A stretch of 64,000 nucleotides of DNA from the NCBI GenBank assembly GCA_001630475.1, contig KV419394.1:434001-498000 (forward strand), written 5' to 3'. This document shows positions 59,290 to 64,000 of the stretch, one piece after another. Numbering within the stretch: the stretch's first letter is position 1; every line of letters starts with the position of its first letter. The translations under genes and the position numbers were made by a program. The DNA is from Sistotremastrum niveocremeum HHB9708. Taxonomy: Eukaryota; Basidiomycota; Agaricomycetes; Sistotremastrales; Sistotremastraceae. A model generated the notes under the pieces. That model searched no databases and was not told where the DNA came from. It was given only the letters and a program-made list of their open reading frames with translations.

Positions 59290-62200
59290 TTATGCTCCCA
59301 GTTTCTCTTGTACACCTTTCTTGAGGGCATCACAGGTCTCTTTGGCGTCTCCGAAGAGCATGCGCGTATTTGGCAGATAGAAAAGAGGATTAGGAACATC
59401 GGCTGAGATGCAATTTCAGTAAAATGGACGCGAAAGTAGGTAAAAACCGACCATATCCGCTGGCCATGCCGCGTTTCATGACGACAACTTGTTTACTCTT
59501 CCACACATGAAGGACAGGCATCCCCGCGATGGGCGAGCCGGGCTCAAGAGCGATAGGATTAACAGTATCGTTCGCTCCGATCACAAGAGTGACATCGGCT
59601 TCTTCGAAGTCGCCGTCCTCTTCATCCATTTCCAACACAACTAACGTGGAAGTGAGCAGGCCGAACGACCACCGTGAGCGGATTTACGTACTGTCGTAGG
59701 GAACTGAAGCCTCAGCTAGCAGGACATTGCACTGTCCAGGCATCCGGCCTGCTACGGGATGTATGAAGAATCTGGCAATGATCGCAAATTAGCTTCAGTG
59801 GCTTGAAGGGTATGAAACTTTGAAAATCATACTTGACTTTAATGCCTTTCGATCGCAGGATGGAGACGAAGTCCGCGATTGGATACTGTGCCTTCGCCAC
59901 AGCCATGCCGTAGCCTACGACGAGGCACACCGATTCTGCGTTGACAAGGGCTTCCACAGTTTCGTCCACATTCGTCTTGGTGATCTGACCCTCAATCTTA
60001 TAATCAGTAGTCTCTGTCGATGTCCCGATGCCGCCAAAGATGACATTGGTCAAAGATCGATTCATAGCAACACACTGTTTTACAGTCAGTTGTTTCAGAG
60101 GGCTCGGCCACAGATAATTGCCATACCATGATATAAGAGAGAATCGAGCCGCTGACACCAATCAGAGACCCGACGGTTGTCAGAAGCGGATTATCAAGCA
60201 TGAATCCTTCAGCCACAAGAGCAAAACCACTGTATGCGTTCAAGACCGTAATGACCACCGCTGTTTGATGGATGAGCGGGAACCGAAACACAGATGCAGA
60301 TGTCTATAATCACGTACGCATATCAGCACCACCAATAGCTGCGGTGGTCAGCCAACCCTTAGCAAAGCTCAAGGCCGTGCACACTCCAAGATATCCAGCA
60401 GCCACTGCGGGCACCATTGATCCTGCAGTTAAGAAAGCGCCCATTGTAAGAGCATTTGCGCCAAGTAGCGTGCCATTGATGAGATGTTTGCCGGGCAAAT
60501 TCAATGGTCTGGATCCCATCCGACCTGCTAGCTTGAGGAAGGCAACAATAGAGCCCGTAAATGTAATGCCACCTTGAAGTAGGTCAGAAATAGTGTCGTC
60601 AATCCAAGTATTGTGGTACGCACCGATTAACACCCCGAGATATGCCGTCACGAGATGCAGCATGGAGAGATGCGAAGGATCCGCAAGAACGCTTCCGATA
60701 GAAGTGAAGACCGCCGCAAGACCAACAACGGAGTGCAATGCAGCAACCATCTGGGGCAGTTCAGTGGGCGTGGTACGTCTCCCAATCCATCCGCCGAGTA
60801 GGCCGCCCATGGCTGATAATCCAGCGAACTGAACCAGGACCGCTGGAGGAAATCCAACGGCAGCAAGAGAAGACAAGATACCCGAGCCAACTCCCAGGAC
60901 TCCAAGCATGTTGCCTTGGCGGGCGGTCTGTTGAGATGCCAATCCAGAGAGAGAACCTGTACCGACGACATTAGACATTCTAAAGGCACTATGCTAAAAC
61001 GTACATACCGATGCAGAGGATACTGCTGGTCAGATAACCAGCTTGAACGAGGCCGGCCATTCCGGTGCTTGCGGCAGCAAGGAAACCACCAGCAAAGACC
61101 ACGGCAGGAACCGCATAAAGGCCATTATACTCTGGTGGGTCGGTAGGGCCTAAAACGAGACATTGTCAGCCTGGTCAGACGGTGATAGAAATCACGATCA
61201 TACGTTTGAACATGTCCAGCATGCGTTTTGTGATCACGAAGCCACCGAAAACATTAATACTCGCCAGAAGAACGGATAGGGCCCCCAAAGCCTGAGGGAT
61301 GGTACCAGGGAAATAACCGCCGCCCATAACAAATAGACCTCCGACACCGACGATTCCTGAAATATCAGTGAGTCACGGTCGTTGATACAGAACAGGTTCG
61401 CCGCTTACCGGAAATCGCGTTTGTCACAGACATGAGAGGCGAGTGCAACGCTGGCGTTACACCCCAAACTACTCTATAACCGATCAAGCCCGCCAAACCA
61501 AAGGTGAAGAAATTAGACATGAATGCTGCGCCAGTCAGCTTTCCTAATCCCAATGCGCCTCCCATTCCACCTTCAGACCAAGGGTCAGATGTGAATGAAA
61601 ACCGACAAATGACTGAAACTCACCTGTGACGACTGCTACATCCTTGACAGCCTTCTGCCACGGGGTGATCGCCTTCACTTCTTCCACCTTGACTTCAGCG
61701 GCTTTGGCTGCAGGAGCGGATTGCGGGGGAGGAGCGCGCGGGACAGGTGGTAGTTTCTCTCCTTTCTGCAACACTATAGACCCTCGGACGACCTCGTCGC
61801 TGAGATCAATATTGAACCGGCTCTCGGAGCCAATACTCAGAAGGAATTTAGTTATGTTGTTAGAATAAAGCGTTGAGGATTGAGTGGGTAACCGAGACGG
61901 AAGGTCAGTATAGCCTATTTGAGGATTATGTGAGCGATCTTGGTATCCTGTGCTTCATGATATTACCGATAATGTAGACGCCTTTATGCGTTATGAGTTT
62001 TCCCGGCTGCGTGACCTCGCAATTGCCGCCCGCCTCCGAGGCCAGATCGACAACAATTGATCCTTGTTTCATAGCCGCAACCATCTATAGTCACGCTCAA
62101 TGGCTATCGAGGTCACAAGAGAGAATTGGCCCACCGCTTCCGTAATTAATTTTGGTGCAGGTTGACCGGGAATCAGCGCCTGTGTTAAGTGTTCAACAAA

Positions 62201-63492
62201 AAGTTGGAAAATCGTGAGGTATAACGAACAGTGGTGATCACAATGTCGACGTCCTTGCATTGTTCCATGAAAAGAGCCATCTCCGCCTCAATGAATTCTT
62301 TTGACATGACTTTGGCATATCCTCCACCCCCACTGCCGTCTTCTTTAATGGAAACCTCGAGGAATTCTGCGCCCAAAGATTGCACCTGTTCTCTTGCCGC
62401 TGATCGGGTGTCGAACCCGCGAGTGATGGCACCCATCCTTCGAGCCTGTATTCAGATTCAGGGGTTGATCTTGACAGCAAAGCGGCGGTATTACAGTTGC
62501 AATCGCGCTCAATCCCGCAACACCGGCACCTATAACCAAGACTTTGCAAGGAGGAATCTAGCCGATGTCGTGTCAAAATGAGATCACGCGTTTGACGCGC
62601 CAACATGATGCTCACCTTTCTGTGGGAAGTCAGTACCGACACATCATTGATCAAAATGAGAAGACTCACCCTGCCGCCGTAACTTGTCCTGTCAAGAATC
62701 GACCGAAGAGATTTGATGCTTCCAAGACGGCCTTGTATCCAGCAATATTTGCCATTGAACTGAGCGATGGAGTGAATATATTGCAAAATTCTTGAAAGTC
62801 CGGAGTAGTCACCTTAGGGCATCAAAGACTTGTGCTCGGGATATTCGAGGAATCAAGTCCATGGCGAACGCGTTGACCTTGCGAGCTGCCATTGCTTCGA
62901 CAATAGGCTGATTTTGCGCAGGGTACAAAAATGAGATGACGGTGCTGCCTTCCTTGAGCAGCGATATTTCGTCGGGCAATATAGGTGCTCGGACTTTCAG
63001 GAGGATATCAGAGTTGGCAAAGATTTCATCTTTCGTCGTGAGAGTCGCTCCAGCAGCTGCGTATTGCTCATCCAAGAATTGTGCCTCTCGACCTGCATTC
63101 TTCTCTACTAGAACACGCGAGAATCCTTTCTTCAAGAGCAAAGCGGCATTTTGTGGTGTTATTGACACGCGACGTTCGTTCGGGTACGCCTCCAGAGGTA
63201 CGCCTACCGTCAAACTATTATACGGTACACCTGACAGCGCATTACGATAAAAGATCGATGGCGGAAAATGACATTGCAGACCTGATGATGGGCTAGTCTT
63301 TGCTTCTTCTCGTAGATGGCTGGATCTGTTGTGGAATCGTCGACAGGGAACGATCGCTGGGCAACACGTTAGCGAAATGCGGGGTAGCCTGCTTTCCAGT
63401 TGCGCAATATATTCACCTGTCAGTTGCCACCTGGCCACTTGGGACGGAGAACGTCCGCAAATATTCGGCGCAACGACGATTCTCAAAGACAT
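59290..63492 (-). CDS. NNT: NAD(P) transhydrogenase, mitochondrial
   Basis: Inner-membrane proton pump that transfers hydride from NADH to NADP+. A presequence-like Arg-rich N-terminus ([18 protein letters not shown]) is followed by the NAD-binding domain I ([58 protein letters not shown]), a Pro/Ala/Lys linker ([20 protein letters not shown]), membrane domain II (from [19 protein letters not shown] through [20 protein letters not shown] and on) and NADP-binding domain III ([53 protein letters not shown]). All three domains are in one chain with domain I first, as in animals. It ends QEKLGA, TAA 59290-59292. About 1,100 residues and many introns. Confidence 0.94.
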
Positions 63493-64000
63493 CGTCTAGT
63501 TGACGAGATCGTCGTGGTAGAGGGCCTGCCGCTCTCAGGGTGTGCTGGCAGACAAGCGACTGCTCTCGGTGAACGGGAGATAACCGGATGCAACTTGAGC
63601 TTGCCGAAGCTCTTGCCGAGCCGGGGTTGACCAATTCCAGAACCTCATCGAGTGCCTCATTACCTTGTCTTGCACCTGATCATTCATGTCTCATCAGAAC
63701 GATGGTACACATTACGGTGGCTACAATGCCCCTGCACATGAAAGCAAACCAGATATGGAGTACATTTGTGCAGGTTGAGAACTTCACAAACTCGCTGCAA
63801 TTTTTTTTCTCATCGTCGGCACACAGACTGCGGTGCGAACAACACTCTAAAATCTCGTGATCTCATCCGTTGTCGAGAGTGTGGCCACCGTATCATGTAC
63901 AAGAAACGTACAAGAAGAAGTAAGATCTCCTTGATTCTTCCTATAGCTCACTAAAGTCTCGCTTAGTGGTCCAATTCGAAGCACGATAATTTCTTGCGAC
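63493..64000. other. Right-edge stretch without recognised gene
   Basis: Promoter side of the transhydrogenase gene and about 0.5 kb beyond. Frames of up to 90 codons (such as 63588-63860) lack motifs. A gene could begin outside the window. Confidence 0.4.

Noticed and set aside
62395-62425. GCGGGTTCGACACCCG hairpin on the minus strand, T-arm-like
   Set aside because: It encodes RGFDTRSA of the transhydrogenase, a conserved protein segment, so the RNA-like fold is incidental.

Overview
The window is nuclear DNA of a filamentous basidiomycete, most likely an Agaricomycete. Genes are dense, lie on both strands, and are cut by many 45-70 bp introns with GT..AG ends. The protein set is typical of such fungi: fungus-specific elongation factor 3, a DUF6533-type membrane protein, S53 sedolisins, a Dicer, and one-piece mitochondrial transhydrogenase. 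Exon joints were worked out by eye from frame and family motifs, so CDS spans are gene spans that include introns, and some splice sites are approximate. I cannot name the species.

Layout. 1-1177: 3' part of a DUF6533-like gene. 1399-14230: EME1 and MUS81, the two subunits of one structure-selective DNA endonuclease, both on the minus strand, with two unrecognised disordered-protein genes and two gene-poor stretches between them. 14462-19529: glutathione reductase and V-ATPase subunit a, divergent. 19978-25943: a tandem pair of closely related secreted sedolisins. 27153-33068: a membrane-anchored beta-propeller/amidohydrolase and an AlkB-type dioxygenase. 33354-38095: an F-box-like protein, TBP and a LOG-family phosphoribohydrolase. 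38649-41981: a MYND-finger protein and a PLC-like phosphodiesterase that converge with 3 bp between stop codons. 42349-51918: eEF3, a phosducin-like protein and Dicer. 52216-54843: COG7. 55832-58230: a third, divergent sedolisin. 58422-63492: a small conserved acidic protein and NAD(P) transhydrogenase.

Functional links. Mus81-Eme1 is the clearest: both halves of a heterodimer lie within 13 kb. Glutathione reductase and transhydrogenase both belong to NADPH/glutathione redox balance, but lie 43 kb apart, so this may be chance. The three sedolisins suggest investment in acid extracellular proteolysis, or one ancestral locus. In the tandem pair, a lysine/arginine-rich linker between propeptide and catalytic domain has kept an identical amino-acid sequence while its codons diverged.

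I saw no rRNA, credible tRNA, CRISPR array, viral copy or intact transposon. I did not find a convincing new multi-gene system. The best leads are the Mus81/Eme1 linkage, the conserved sedolisin linker, and two micro-exons of 12 and 17 nt placed next to catalytic motifs.
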